Origin: Streptomyces antibioticus
GTDB lineage: Bacteria; Actinomycetota; Actinomycetes; Streptomycetales; Streptomycetaceae
DNA: 64,000 nt
NCBI RefSeq assembly: GCF_001514065.1
Contig: NZ_KQ948429.1
Location: 372,001-436,000, forward strand
Reading direction: 5' to 3'
Shown in pieces: positions 49,941 to 57,244 of this stretch (positions are counted from its first letter, which is position 1; each line of letters begins with the position of its first letter). The position numbers were made by a program, and so were the translations under genes. Under the pieces are notes generated by a model. It did not search any database, had not been told where the DNA came from, and saw nothing but the letters and a program-made list of their open reading frames with translations.

Positions 49941-51425
49941 ATGAGCGGCGTCTTCATCAACTACCGCAGGGGCGGGCACTCCGGTGTCGTCGACGATCTC
50001 GACGCGGCGCTCGCGCGGCACTTCGGCAGGGCTCAGGTGTTCCTGGACCGGCCGTCCCTGCTGCCGGGGCAGCGGTTCGCGGACGCGCTGGCGGAGCGGG
50101 TCGCCGACTGCGACGCGCTGATCGCGGTGCTCCACCCCGGGTGGGCGGACGAACGGCACCCGTCCGGGGCGCGGCGGCTGGACGGTCCCGAGGACTGGGT
50201 GCGGCGTGAGATCGAATGGGCGCTGGCGGGCGGGAAGTTCGTGCTGCCGGTGCTGCTCGACGGCGCCGAGATGCCCACTGCCGCCGAGCTGCCGGTGACG
50301 CTCCAGGCGCTCGCCGGCCTCAACGCGCCCCGGCTGCGCGTGGCGCACCGGGACGCCGACCTCGCCGTGGTGGTCGCCGCGCTGGAAGGCGTCGTCCGCC
50401 CGGACTGGCGGCCCGTCGACCCTCCCGAGGAGCGCCCGGCACGGCTGGGCGGCCGCTGGCTCGCGGCGCTGACCGGAGCGGTGGCCGCCGCCGTGCTCGT
50501 CGGTGTGCCCCTGCTGCCCCAGGACGACGACTGGGTCGGCACCGACGTCCTGCCGTACACCCTGACCGCCGCCCTGATGTGCAGCCTCCTGCTCTGCGCC
50601 CCGCTGATCGCGGTCGCCGCCGTGCGGATCGTACGGCGGTCCGTCGACGACCTGGAGCGCGAGCTGCACACCGTCCGGCACCGCACCTACATCCGCAGGA
50701 CCTGGCCCATCGGCGTCGGCCTCGTCCTGGTCGGGGTGTACGGCGCGCTCCGCGGCGACCTGGGCATGGTGCAGGCCCTGGTCCTGCTGCTGGTGCTGGG
50801 CGTCGCGGTCGCCCGGGCGGCGGCCGCCGACATCCGGCTGCGCCGACGCGACGACGAGCTGTGGGCCCGCTGGCCGCACCGGCTGCCCGCCCGCGTGAAC
50901 CGGGCCGAACTGCGCCGCGCCGTCGCCCGGCTCCATCTGCGCCTCGACCGGATGACCGCCCCCCTCTCGCGCGAGCAGCGGGAGAAGGCCGACTGGGAGC
51001 TGGACGACATCGCCGGGGCGGTGCGGCGGGTGGCGCGGGAGGCGGGGCGGACGCGGGGGCTCTGGCTGCGGCGGGACCATCCGTGGCTGTGCGCTCTCTA
51101 CACGGTGTGGCTGGCGCTGATCGCCGCGCTGACCGTCGCGTCGGGGCGGGCCTTCGCCGACGCCGGGGAGGGGACGGTCCGGCGGTACGTGACGCTGGCG
51201 GTGGTCGTCCTGATCGGGGTGCTGCTCGCGCTCGGCACGCTGGAGATCGCGTACCGCTATCAGCGGCGGCAACGGCGGGAGCTGGTGCGGCAGCTCGGCG
51301 GGTACCGGGAGGCACTGGCCGCGCGGGTGGCCGGGATGAGCCTGCCCGCACGCGTCAAGGCGACGGCGCCGGCACCGCGGCCGGAGCAGTACGCGGAACC
51401 GGAGCAGTACGCGGAACCCGAGTAG
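49941..51425 (+). CDS. TIR-domain membrane protein
   Basis: 494 residues. N-terminal TIR domain (about 1-145): box 1 VFINYRRGG (residues 4-12), DALIAVLHPGW, and DWVRREIEWAL, where Glu90 or Glu92 corresponds to the NADase glutamate of active TIR enzymes. The rest is membrane protein: helices at about 173-190, 208-235, 255-295 and 385-445 flanking basic, helical cytoplasmic segments. TIR plus membrane segments occurs in bacterial signalling and phage-defence proteins, but no partner gene is nearby and the activity is unproved. ATG at 49941; a TAGTCT box lies 8 nt upstream. The C-terminus is an 18-bp tandem repeat ended by a stop codon inside the third copy. Confidence 0.85.
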   Translation: MSGVFINYRRGGHSGVVDDLDAALARHFGRAQVFLDRPSLLPGQRFADALAERVADCDALIAVLHPGWADERHPSGARRLDGPEDWVRREIEWALAGGKFVLPVLLDGAEMPTAAELPVTLQALAGLNAPRLRVAHRDADLAVVVAALEGVVRPDWRPVDPPEERPARLGGRWLAALTGAVAAAVLVGVPLLPQDDDWVGTDVLPYTLTAALMCSLLLCAPLIAVAAVRIVRRSVDDLERELHTVRHRTYIRRTWPIGVGLVLVGVYGALRGDLGMVQALVLLLVLGVAVARAAAADIRLRRRDDELWARWPHRLPARVNRAELRRAVARLHLRLDRMTAPLSREQREKADWELDDIAGAVRRVAREAGRTRGLWLRRDHPWLCALYTVWLALIAALTVASGRAFADAGEGTVRRYVTLAVVVLIGVLLALGTLEIAYRYQRRQRRELVRQLGGYREALAARVAGMSLPARVKATAPAPRPEQYAEPEQYAEPE

Positions 51426-51437
51426 TACGCGGAACCC
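51384..51437 (+). repeat. Three 18-bp tandem repeats at the end of the TIR gene
   Basis: Each copy encodes E-Q-Y-A-E-P. In copy three the CAG codon reads TAG (51423-51425) and ends the protein; the remaining codons run on to another TAG at 51441-51443. Confidence 0.9.
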
Positions 51438-51526
51438 GAGTAGGCCTGGCGATCGACGGCCGGACCGACTGGTCGCGGCCGCCCCTGCGGAGCACTCTGG
51501 AAGGAGTTCTTCCGGAGGTGATCGAC

Positions 51527-51802
51527 ATGATGCGCACCACTGTGGGATGGCACGTCGAGATGGAGTTCATGGAGGACGACGAGCACACGCGGGCGGTGGC
51601 GATGGTCCGGCTGCCCGACGGCAGCGAGGTACGGGCCCACGGCCACGCCAGCCGCCACCACAGCGACTCCCGCCAGCCACGGGTCGGCGAGGAGATCGCC
51701 GGGGCCCGCGCGCTCAACGAACTCGCCATGCAGTTGCTGACCAAGGCGCACGGCGAGATCGACGCGGCATCCGGGCGGACGTCCCACCCGATCCACGTAT
51801 AG
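51527..51802 (+). CDS. DUF1876 (dsRBFC-like) protein
   Basis: 91 residues. Matches the DUF1876 layout: W-x-V-E-x-x-F-x-E-D-D-x-x-T-R-A near the N-terminus, a G-H-(A/G)-x-x-(H/R) turn, and IAGARALNELAMQLLTKAH at the C-terminal helix. A small alpha-beta fold of unknown function, common in actinobacteria, often near stress genes. ATG at 51527 is set by GGAGGT at 51514-51519. Another ATG follows directly. Confidence 0.85.
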   Translation: MMRTTVGWHVEMEFMEDDEHTRAVAMVRLPDGSEVRAHGHASRHHSDSRQPRVGEEIAGARALNELAMQLLTKAHGEIDAASGRTSHPIHV

Positions 51803-51826
51803 CCACACGTACAGCTGGACGGCCGG

Positions 51827-52981
51827 CTATACGGCTGCTCGAACCGCCCGCACCAGCGCCTGCGCCCGCGGATCCGCCGTGACCGTCTTGCGCAGGCCGT
51901 TGGTCACATAGCCGAAGCCGATGCCCGACTCAGGGTCGGCGAAGCCGAGGGACCCGCCGCGGCCGGGATGACCGAAGGAGCCCGGGCCGAGGAACGGGGA
52001 CGCGCTGCCGTGCAGCATGTAGCCGAGGCCGAAACGGGTGTTGACCACCAGCACCCGGTCCGGGCCCGCCGACTCCTCGGCGCGGGCGCGCTCCACCGTG
52101 TCCGGGGACAGCAGCCGCACACCGTCCACCTCGCCGACCGTCGCCGCGTAGAAACGGGCCAGACCGTCGGCCGTGGCGATCCCGTTGGTCGCGGACAGGG
52201 CGCTCGCCCGGTAGGCCGGGTCGTTCTGGTCGGGGAAGGGGGTGATCGCGCCGAAGGCACGGTTGGTGAGCGAGTCCGGGGCCTCGTAGGCCTCGGTCAC
52301 CGAACGCCTCGGGCGCATCCGCAGCGCGGCGGCGGCCTCCGGCGCGTCGACCGGGCCCACGCGCCCGGCCCGCTGCGCCTGCGCGTCCGGCAGGCCCAGC
52401 CACAGATCCGCCCCCAGCGGCCCGGCGATCCGCTCGGCGATCCACTCACCCGTGCCGCGCCCGGTCACCCGCCGCACCAGCTCGTCCAGCAGCCAGCCGT
52501 ACGTCAGCGCGTGATAGCCGTGGTCCGTGCCGGGCTCCCACTCGGGCGCCTGCGCGGCCACGGCGGCCGGACCCCGCGACGGGTCCAGGGCCTCGGCGGG
52601 CGTGATCGGGCGGTCGAGGACCGGCAGCCCGGCCCGGTGGTTGAGAACATGCCGGACCAGCACCCGCTCCTTGCCGTGCGCCTTGAACTCCGGCCAGTAC
52701 TCGCCGACCGGCGCGTCCAGGTCCAGCCGCCCCTCCTCGGCCAGCATCAGGGGTACGGCGGCGGCTACGCCCTTGGTCGCCGAGCGCACGATCTGGGCGG
52801 TGCCGCGCTGCCACGGCTCGGTGCCGTCGACGTCCTTCGTGCCGGCCCACAGGTCGACGACCTTGTGCCCGTCCCGGTAGACGGCGACGGCCGCGCCCCG
52901 GTCCCCGAGCTGCTCGAAGTTCCGGACGAACGCGTCCCTGACCGGCTCGAAGCCCTCGGCGACTGTGCCGTTCACGTCCAC
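51827..52981 (-). CDS. Serine hydrolase, beta-lactamase/EstB-like
   Basis: 384 residues, class C beta-lactamase fold. SxxK motif in VRSATKGVAAAV (about 65-76) with nucleophile Ser, the Tyr of the second motif in GYHALTYGWLLDELV (about 151), and the final GHPGRGGS segment. No signal peptide, so it is cytoplasmic, which fits an EstB-like esterase more than antibiotic resistance. GTG start at 52981 with GAGGAG 7 nt upstream. The 3' end converges with the DUF1876 gene. Confidence 0.9.
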   Translation of the reverse strand: MDVNGTVAEGFEPVRDAFVRNFEQLGDRGAAVAVYRDGHKVVDLWAGTKDVDGTEPWQRGTAQIVRSATKGVAAAVPLMLAEEGRLDLDAPVGEYWPEFKAHGKERVLVRHVLNHRAGLPVLDRPITPAEALDPSRGPAAVAAQAPEWEPGTDHGYHALTYGWLLDELVRRVTGRGTGEWIAERIAGPLGADLWLGLPDAQAQRAGRVGPVDAPEAAAALRMRPRRSVTEAYEAPDSLTNRAFGAITPFPDQNDPAYRASALSATNGIATADGLARFYAATVGEVDGVRLLSPDTVERARAEESAGPDRVLVVNTRFGLGYMLHGSASPFLGPGSFGHPGRGGSLGFADPESGIGFGYVTNGLRKTVTADPRAQALVRAVRAAV

Positions 52982-53027
52982 GGCCGTACTCCTCTGCGTG
53001 CTGCTCGGTGCGGTGGGTGTCCCCACA

Positions 53028-53501
53028 TCAGCCAAGCAGGATCGTCACGTCGATGTTCCCGCGGGTCGCGTTGGAGTACGGGCACACCTCGTGCGCGGCG
53101 TCCACCAGCTTGCCCGCGATGCCCTGGTCGAGCACGGGGAGGGAGACGCTGAGGGCGACCGCGAGACCGTAGCCGCGCTGCGCGTTGGGGCCGATGCCGA
53201 CCTTCGCGGCGACCGTGGAACCGGTCAGGTCGAAGCCGGCCCGGCGGCCCACCAGCACCAGTGCGTTGTGGAAGCAGGCGCTGAAGCCCGCCGCGAACAG
53301 CTGCTCCGGGTTGGTGCCGTTGCCGTCGCCGCCCAGCGCCGGAGGCATCGCGACCTTCAGCGAGATCTGCCCGTCCTGACTGGTGACATAGCCGTCCCGG
53401 CCGCCGTGGGCGGTGGCCTCGGCGACATACATGATCTTCGTCGGACGGGTGTCGACGGTGGCGGTGTCGGCGGTGGTGGCGTCGGCGGTGGTGTCACTCA
53501 T
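53028..53501 (-). CDS. ohr: Organic hydroperoxide resistance protein Ohr
   Basis: 157 residues. OsmC/Ohr fold with peroxidatic Cys in AAGFSACFHNAL (about 75) and resolving Cys in HEVCPYSNATRGN (about 140). It reduces organic and fatty-acid hydroperoxides with lipoyl-protein thiols. The N-terminus MSDTTADATTADTATVDT is an Asp/Thr/Ala-rich extension of about 20 residues, longer than in most Ohr proteins. ATG at 53501. It lies 123 bp downstream of ohrR on the same strand. Confidence 0.95.
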   Translation of the reverse strand: MSDTTADATTADTATVDTRPTKIMYVAEATAHGGRDGYVTSQDGQISLKVAMPPALGGDGNGTNPEQLFAAGFSACFHNALVLVGRRAGFDLTGSTVAAKVGIGPNAQRGYGLAVALSVSLPVLDQGIAGKLVDAAHEVCPYSNATRGNIDVTILLG

Positions 53502-53624
53502 GGCTGGCCCCCCAGAACAAGTGCGCGCAAATACATCGTGCACAAGGTACCGACCAGTAGGGAGGGTTGGCCCACCGGGGGTTGCAACCGTGGGTAACAG
53601 GAGGCCGGCGGCGGCGCTCGGTCG

Positions 53625-54131
53625 TCAGTAGGGGCGCTCGGCCGCCGTGTGCGCCTTCTCCGCGAGCTCCCACAACTCCTCGCGCAACCTCGCGACCCCC
53701 GCGGTGTCGAGCCCCGTCGCGGACAGGAGCGCGCCCGGAACGCGCGCCGCGCGCTCCCGCAGTTCCTCTCCACGCCCCGTGCACGCGACGAGCACCGAGC
53801 GCTCGTCGTGGGCCGCGCGCTCCCGGCGCACGACCCCCGCGCTCTCCAGCCGCTTGAGCAACGGCGACACCGTGCCGTAGTCGAGCCGCAGCGCTGCCGC
53901 CAGCTCCTTCACCGTCGTCTCGCCGCGCTCCCAGAGCACGAGCAGCACCAGGTACTGCGGGTAGGTGAGTCCGAGCTCCTCCAGGAGCGGGCGGTACGCG
54001 GCCGTCACCGCGCGCTGGGCGGCGTACAGCGCGAAACACAGCTGCTCGTCCAGCAGAAGCGACCCGTCGGGCGCCGTGCGCGCCCCCACGGCACGCGCCC
54101 CCGCCTCGCCTCGCGTCTCCTCGTTCGTCAC
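53625..54131 (-). CDS. ohrR: OhrR, MarR-family peroxide sensor
   Basis: 168 residues. MarR winged helix with LTYPQYLVLLVLWERGETTVKELA (in parts) and the wing region AAALRLDYGTVSPLLKRLE. The single reactive Cys is in LDEQLCFALYAA (about residue 32), exactly the OhrR peroxide-sensing site. When oxidised it would release DNA and allow ohr expression. The intergenic region before ohr (53502-53624) contains GTGCAC and TGCGCGCA palindromes but no confidently recognised operator. GTG start at 54131. Confidence 0.93.
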   Translation of the reverse strand: MTNEETRGEAGARAVGARTAPDGSLLLDEQLCFALYAAQRAVTAAYRPLLEELGLTYPQYLVLLVLWERGETTVKELAAALRLDYGTVSPLLKRLESAGVVRRERAAHDERSVLVACTGRGEELRERAARVPGALLSATGLDTAGVARLREELWELAEKAHTAAERPY

Positions 54132-54141
54132 GCGCCCATTG

Positions 54142-54936
54142 TCACGGACGGTCCGAGCCGGCGGACACCGAACGCGGGTCGAAGCCGAACGGCAGCTCCA
54201 GGCGGTGGGCGCGCATCAGGTCGTCGTCGGAGAGCAGCTCGGCCGTCTTGCCGTCGGCCGCGATGACGCCCTCGCTGAGGACGAGGGAGCGCGGGCACAG
54301 TTCCAGGGCGTACGGGAGGTCGTGCGTGACCATGAGGACGGTGACGTCCAGGGAGCGCAGGATGTCGGCGAGTTCGCGCCGGGAGGCGGGGTCGAGGTTG
54401 GAGGACGGCTCGTCGAGGACGAGGATCTCCGGCTCCATGGCGAGCACGGTCGCGACGGCGACCCGGCGGCGCTGGCCGAAGGAGAGGTGGTGCGGCGGGC
54501 GGTCCTTGAACTCGGCCATGCCGACGCGCGCCAGCGCACGGTCCACGCGCGCTTCCAGTTCCGCGCCCTTCACGCCCGCGGCCGCGGGGCCGAACGCGAC
54601 GTCCTCGCGCACGGTCGGCATGAACAGCTGGTCGTCGGGGTCCTGGAAGACGATCCCGACCCGGCGCCGGATCTCCGCCATGTGCCGCTTGCCGACGGGC
54701 AGTCCGGCGACGTGCACGGTGCCGGTGCCGCCGGACAGGATGCCGTTGAGGTGGAGCACGAGGGTCGTCTTGCCGGCGCCGTTCGGCCCGAGCAGCGCGA
54801 CCCGTTCCCCGCGAGCGATGGAGAAGTCCACGCCGAACAGGGCCTGATGCCCGTCGGGGTAGGCGAAGGCGAGGCCGGAGACCTCCAGAGACGCGGCCAC
54901 AGCATCCAACCCACTCACAGCGTCCAACCCACTCAC
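54142..54936 (-). CDS. cbiO: Nickel/cobalt ECF-type ATPase CbiO
   Basis: About 264 residues. Walker A GPNGAGKTTLV, Q-loop GIVFQDPDDQLF, signature LSFGQRRRVAVATVLA, Walker B ILVLDEPSSNLD and switch H in MVTHDLPYAL are typical of CbiO ATPases in the ECF group. The start is uncertain because an 18-bp repeat lies over it: GTG at 54936 overlaps the CbiQ stop (GTGA) and follows GGGATGGA; ATGs at 54945 and 54957 are alternatives that add 3 and 7 residues. It powers uptake by CbiM/CbiQ. Confidence 0.92.
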   Translation of the reverse strand: MSGLDAVSGLDAVAASLEVSGLAFAYPDGHQALFGVDFSIARGERVALLGPNGAGKTTLVLHLNGILSGGTGTVHVAGLPVGKRHMAEIRRRVGIVFQDPDDQLFMPTVREDVAFGPAAAGVKGAELEARVDRALARVGMAEFKDRPPHHLSFGQRRRVAVATVLAMEPEILVLDEPSSNLDPASRRELADILRSLDVTVLMVTHDLPYALELCPRSLVLSEGVIAADGKTAELLSDDDLMRAHRLELPFGFDPRSVSAGSDRP

Positions 54937-54937
54937 A
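54902..54937. repeat. 18-bp tandem duplication at the cbiQ/cbiO junction
   Basis: Two copies of a GC(A/G)TCCAACCCACTCACA unit plus a partial third. On the minus strand each copy supplies GTG and TTG codons in the cbiO frame and encodes (D)AVSGL. Confidence 0.8.
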
Positions 54938-55694
54938 GCATCCATCCCAACAGGCATACGAGCAGAGCCGCACCCGGCAGCGCGAACGCGTACGTCCACT
55001 GCGCCCGGGACGCGGTCACCTCGTCGATGACCGGCATCGAACCGGCGTATCCCCGGCTCACCATGGCGAGGTGCACGCGCTCGCCGCGCTCGTAGGACCG
55101 GATGAACAGGGCGCCCGCGGACTTCGCGAGCACCCCCCAGTGCTTCACGCCCCGGGCCTCGAAACCGCGCGACTCGCGGGCGATCCGCATGCGCCGCATC
55201 TCGTCCGTGATGACGTCGCCGTACCGGATCATGAAGGAGGCGATCTGCACGAGCAGCGGCGGCAGCTTCAGCCGCTGGAGGCCCAGGAGCAGTTCACGCA
55301 GCTCGGTCGTGGACGCCAGCAGCACGGACGCGGCGACGCCCAGCGTGCCCTTGGCGAGCACGTTCCAGGCGCCCCACAGTCCGCTGACGCTCAGTGAGAG
55401 GCCCAGCACGTCGACCCGCTCGCCCTCCGCGACGAACGGCATGAGCACCGCGAACGCGACGAACGGCACCTCGATCAGCAGCCGCTTCAGCAGGAAGCCG
55501 GCGGGCACGCGCGCGACGTACGCGACGACGCCCAGCAGTACGGCGTACAGCGCGAACGCCCACATCGCCTCGCGCGGGGTCGAGACGACGACCACCACGA
55601 AGCAGAACACCGCGGCGAGCTTGGTGTGCGGCGGCAGGGCGTGCACGGGGGAGTGCCCGTGCCGGTAGAGCCTGTGCGCGTGTCCGGCGCCCAT
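54933..55694 (-). CDS. cbiQ: Nickel/cobalt ECF transporter T component CbiQ
   Basis: 253 residues with four to five helices. The N-terminus HAHRLYRHGHSPVHALPPHTKL and the coupling-helix motifs (A-R-E-S-R-G-F-E-A-R-G near 178 and AMVSRGYAGSMP near 217; R-G in both) are characteristic of CbiQ. It links the substrate-capture protein CbiM to CbiO. Its start lies 1 bp after the cbiM stop and its stop lies over the cbiO start. Confidence 0.93.
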   Translation of the reverse strand: MGAGHAHRLYRHGHSPVHALPPHTKLAAVFCFVVVVVSTPREAMWAFALYAVLLGVVAYVARVPAGFLLKRLLIEVPFVAFAVLMPFVAEGERVDVLGLSLSVSGLWGAWNVLAKGTLGVAASVLLASTTELRELLLGLQRLKLPPLLVQIASFMIRYGDVITDEMRRMRIARESRGFEARGVKHWGVLAKSAGALFIRSYERGERVHLAMVSRGYAGSMPVIDEVTASRAQWTYAFALPGAALLVCLLGWML

Positions 55695-55695
55695 G

Positions 55696-56742
55696 TCAGA
55701 CGCCCGCGCTCACGGGGGAGACGTCGTCGGCCGTGCGCCGCCTGCGCACCGCCCAGAACACCGCGCTGCCCGCGACGACCGTGACGCCGACGCCGATCAC
55801 GCCCGCGAGCCCGCCGGAGAGCCGGGCGTCGTCGACGTCCTTGACGCCGTAGTCGGCGAGCGGGGAGTCGGCGGAGGCGTGCTTCTCGGTCTTCTGGTCG
55901 ATGCCCTGGTCGGCGGCGACCTTCTCCAGGCCGTCGGGGCTGGCGGAGGCGTAGAAGCTGACGCCGCCCGCGAGGACGAGGGAGGCGGCCAGTCCGGCCA
56001 GCCACACCTTGCGGTGCGAGCGGGCGGCGACGGGGACGGCCACCGGGTCGGGCGCGTCGACGAGTTCGCCGTTGACCCGCAGCTTCAGCCGCTGCCGCAG
56101 GTCGCGGGCGCCGTGCACGAGGTCCGGGCGGACGGCGACGACGGCGCCGACCGTCAGCGCGGTGATCGTGGCCTCGCCGATGCCGATCAGGACGTGAACG
56201 CCGACCATCGCGGTGGTGACCTTGCCGATGGAGACGTCGGTGGTGCCGCCGACCCAGTAGATCAGCGTGAAGGCGACGGCCGCGGCCGGGACGGACAGCA
56301 GCGCGGCGGCGAAGGAGGCCACGGTGATCGACCGGCGCCCCCGCGGCAGCACCTTCACCAGGGCGCGGAAGACGGCGTAGGCCACGACCGTCGTCACCAC
56401 CGCCATGTCCGTGATGTTCACGCCGAGCGCGGTCAGCCCGCCGTCCGCGAAGAGGATGCCCTGCATGAGCAGGACGACGGAGACGCACAGTACGCCGGTA
56501 TAGGGGCCGACGAGGATCGCCGCGAGGGCGCCGCCCAGGAGGTGGCCGCTGGTGCCCGCGGCGACGGGGAAGTTGAGCATCTGCACGGCGAAGATGAACG
56601 CCGCCACCAGCCCCGCCAGCGGCGCGGTCCGCTCGTCGAGCTCGCGGCGCGCGCCGCGCAGGCTCACGGCGACGGCGGTCGCGGCGACCACTCCGGTGGC
56701 GGCGGACACGGGGGCGTCTATGAATCCGTCAGGCACATGCAC
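55696..56742 (-). CDS. cbiM: Nickel/cobalt ECF substrate-capture protein CbiM fused to CbiN-like part
   Basis: 348 residues. It begins VHVPDGFIDAPV; the first residues of mature CbiM (M-H-x-P-D-G) bind the metal through the N-terminal amine and His2. About seven helices follow to residue about 215. The last 130 residues resemble CbiN (SPDGLEKVAADQGI and SPLADYGV with helices on both sides), so M and N are fused. GTG at 56742 gives the conserved metal-binding N-terminus. Whether nickel or cobalt is the substrate is open; no B12 riboswitch is visible upstream. Confidence 0.93.
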   Translation of the reverse strand: MHVPDGFIDAPVSAATGVVAATAVAVSLRGARRELDERTAPLAGLVAAFIFAVQMLNFPVAAGTSGHLLGGALAAILVGPYTGVLCVSVVLLMQGILFADGGLTALGVNITDMAVVTTVVAYAVFRALVKVLPRGRRSITVASFAAALLSVPAAAVAFTLIYWVGGTTDVSIGKVTTAMVGVHVLIGIGEATITALTVGAVVAVRPDLVHGARDLRQRLKLRVNGELVDAPDPVAVPVAARSHRKVWLAGLAASLVLAGGVSFYASASPDGLEKVAADQGIDQKTEKHASADSPLADYGVKDVDDARLSGGLAGVIGVGVTVVAGSAVFWAVRRRRTADDVSPVSAGV

Positions 56743-56761
56743 GGTTAGATGATGCGGCTTA

Positions 56762-56778
56762 ATGCGAACAAGTTGCAA
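56762..56778 (-). promoter_or_regulatory. Nur-like half-palindrome upstream of cbiM
   Basis: Minus strand TTGCAA-N5-TCGCAT. It resembles, from memory, the nickel regulator box of Streptomyces (TTGCAA-N5-TTGCAA type), with the right half degenerate. Lies 20-36 bp upstream of the cbiM start. Confidence 0.35.
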
Positions 56779-56840
56779 GAGCGAGCCGATTGTGGAGGAG
56801 TGCCCGGGGGCGCGTTCCGGAAAATATGCGACATTGGAAG

Positions 56841-56861
56841 GGAAGCGGTCGCACAGCTTCC
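56841..56861. promoter_or_regulatory. Inverted repeat between cbiM and ssgE
   Basis: GGAAGC-N9-GCTTCC, 33 bp before the ssgE ATG. Candidate operator for ssgE. Confidence 0.3.
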
Positions 56862-56893
56862 GCACAGGTCACTCAGCGTAAGGGGCCGAGCCG

Positions 56894-57244
56894 ATGTCCG
56901 TAGTCGAACAGTACGCGCGAGCCCATATCGTCACGGACGCCGACATCACCGTCGCCGAACCCGAGGCCGTCCCCGTCGTCCTGCGCTACGACCCCGACAC
57001 CGACCCGCGCGCGGTGCGCGTCGGTCTGCCGGGGCCGCACGAGTGGACCTTCGAGCGGGCCCTCCTCGAACAGGGCCTGCGGGCGCCGGTCGAGGCCGGG
57101 GACGTCCGGGTCTGGCCGTGCGGACGGGTGCAGGCCGTGGTGGAGTTCCACTCCACCCAGGGCGTCTCTGTGGTGCAGTTCGAGTCCAAGGCCCTGCTCA
57201 GGTTCCTCCGCCGGACCTACACGGCCACTCCCGTGAGCCGCTAG
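56894..57244 (+). CDS. ssgE: SsgA-like sporulation protein (SsgE type)
   Basis: 116 residues, the normal size for SsgA-like proteins, which occur only in sporulating actinomycetes. Typical features: VPVVLRYDPDTDPRAVRVGL (in parts, about 26-46), EWTFERALLEQGL (about 49-61) and the GDVRVWPCGR strand (about 69-78). Position beside the cbi and PBP genes recalls SsgE of S. coelicolor, linked to correct spore release; that assignment is by order and memory. ATG at 56894, AAGGGG upstream. Its stop shares a CTAG with the convergent PBP gene. Confidence 0.9.
   Translation: MSVVEQYARAHIVTDADITVAEPEAVPVVLRYDPDTDPRAVRVGLPGPHEWTFERALLEQGLRAPVEAGDVRVWPCGRVQAVVEFHSTQGVSVVQFESKALLRFLRRTYTATPVSR

Noticed and set aside
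56743-56893. Cobalamin riboswitch before cbiM
   Set aside because: No B12-box-like sequence and only 151 bp shared with ssgE.
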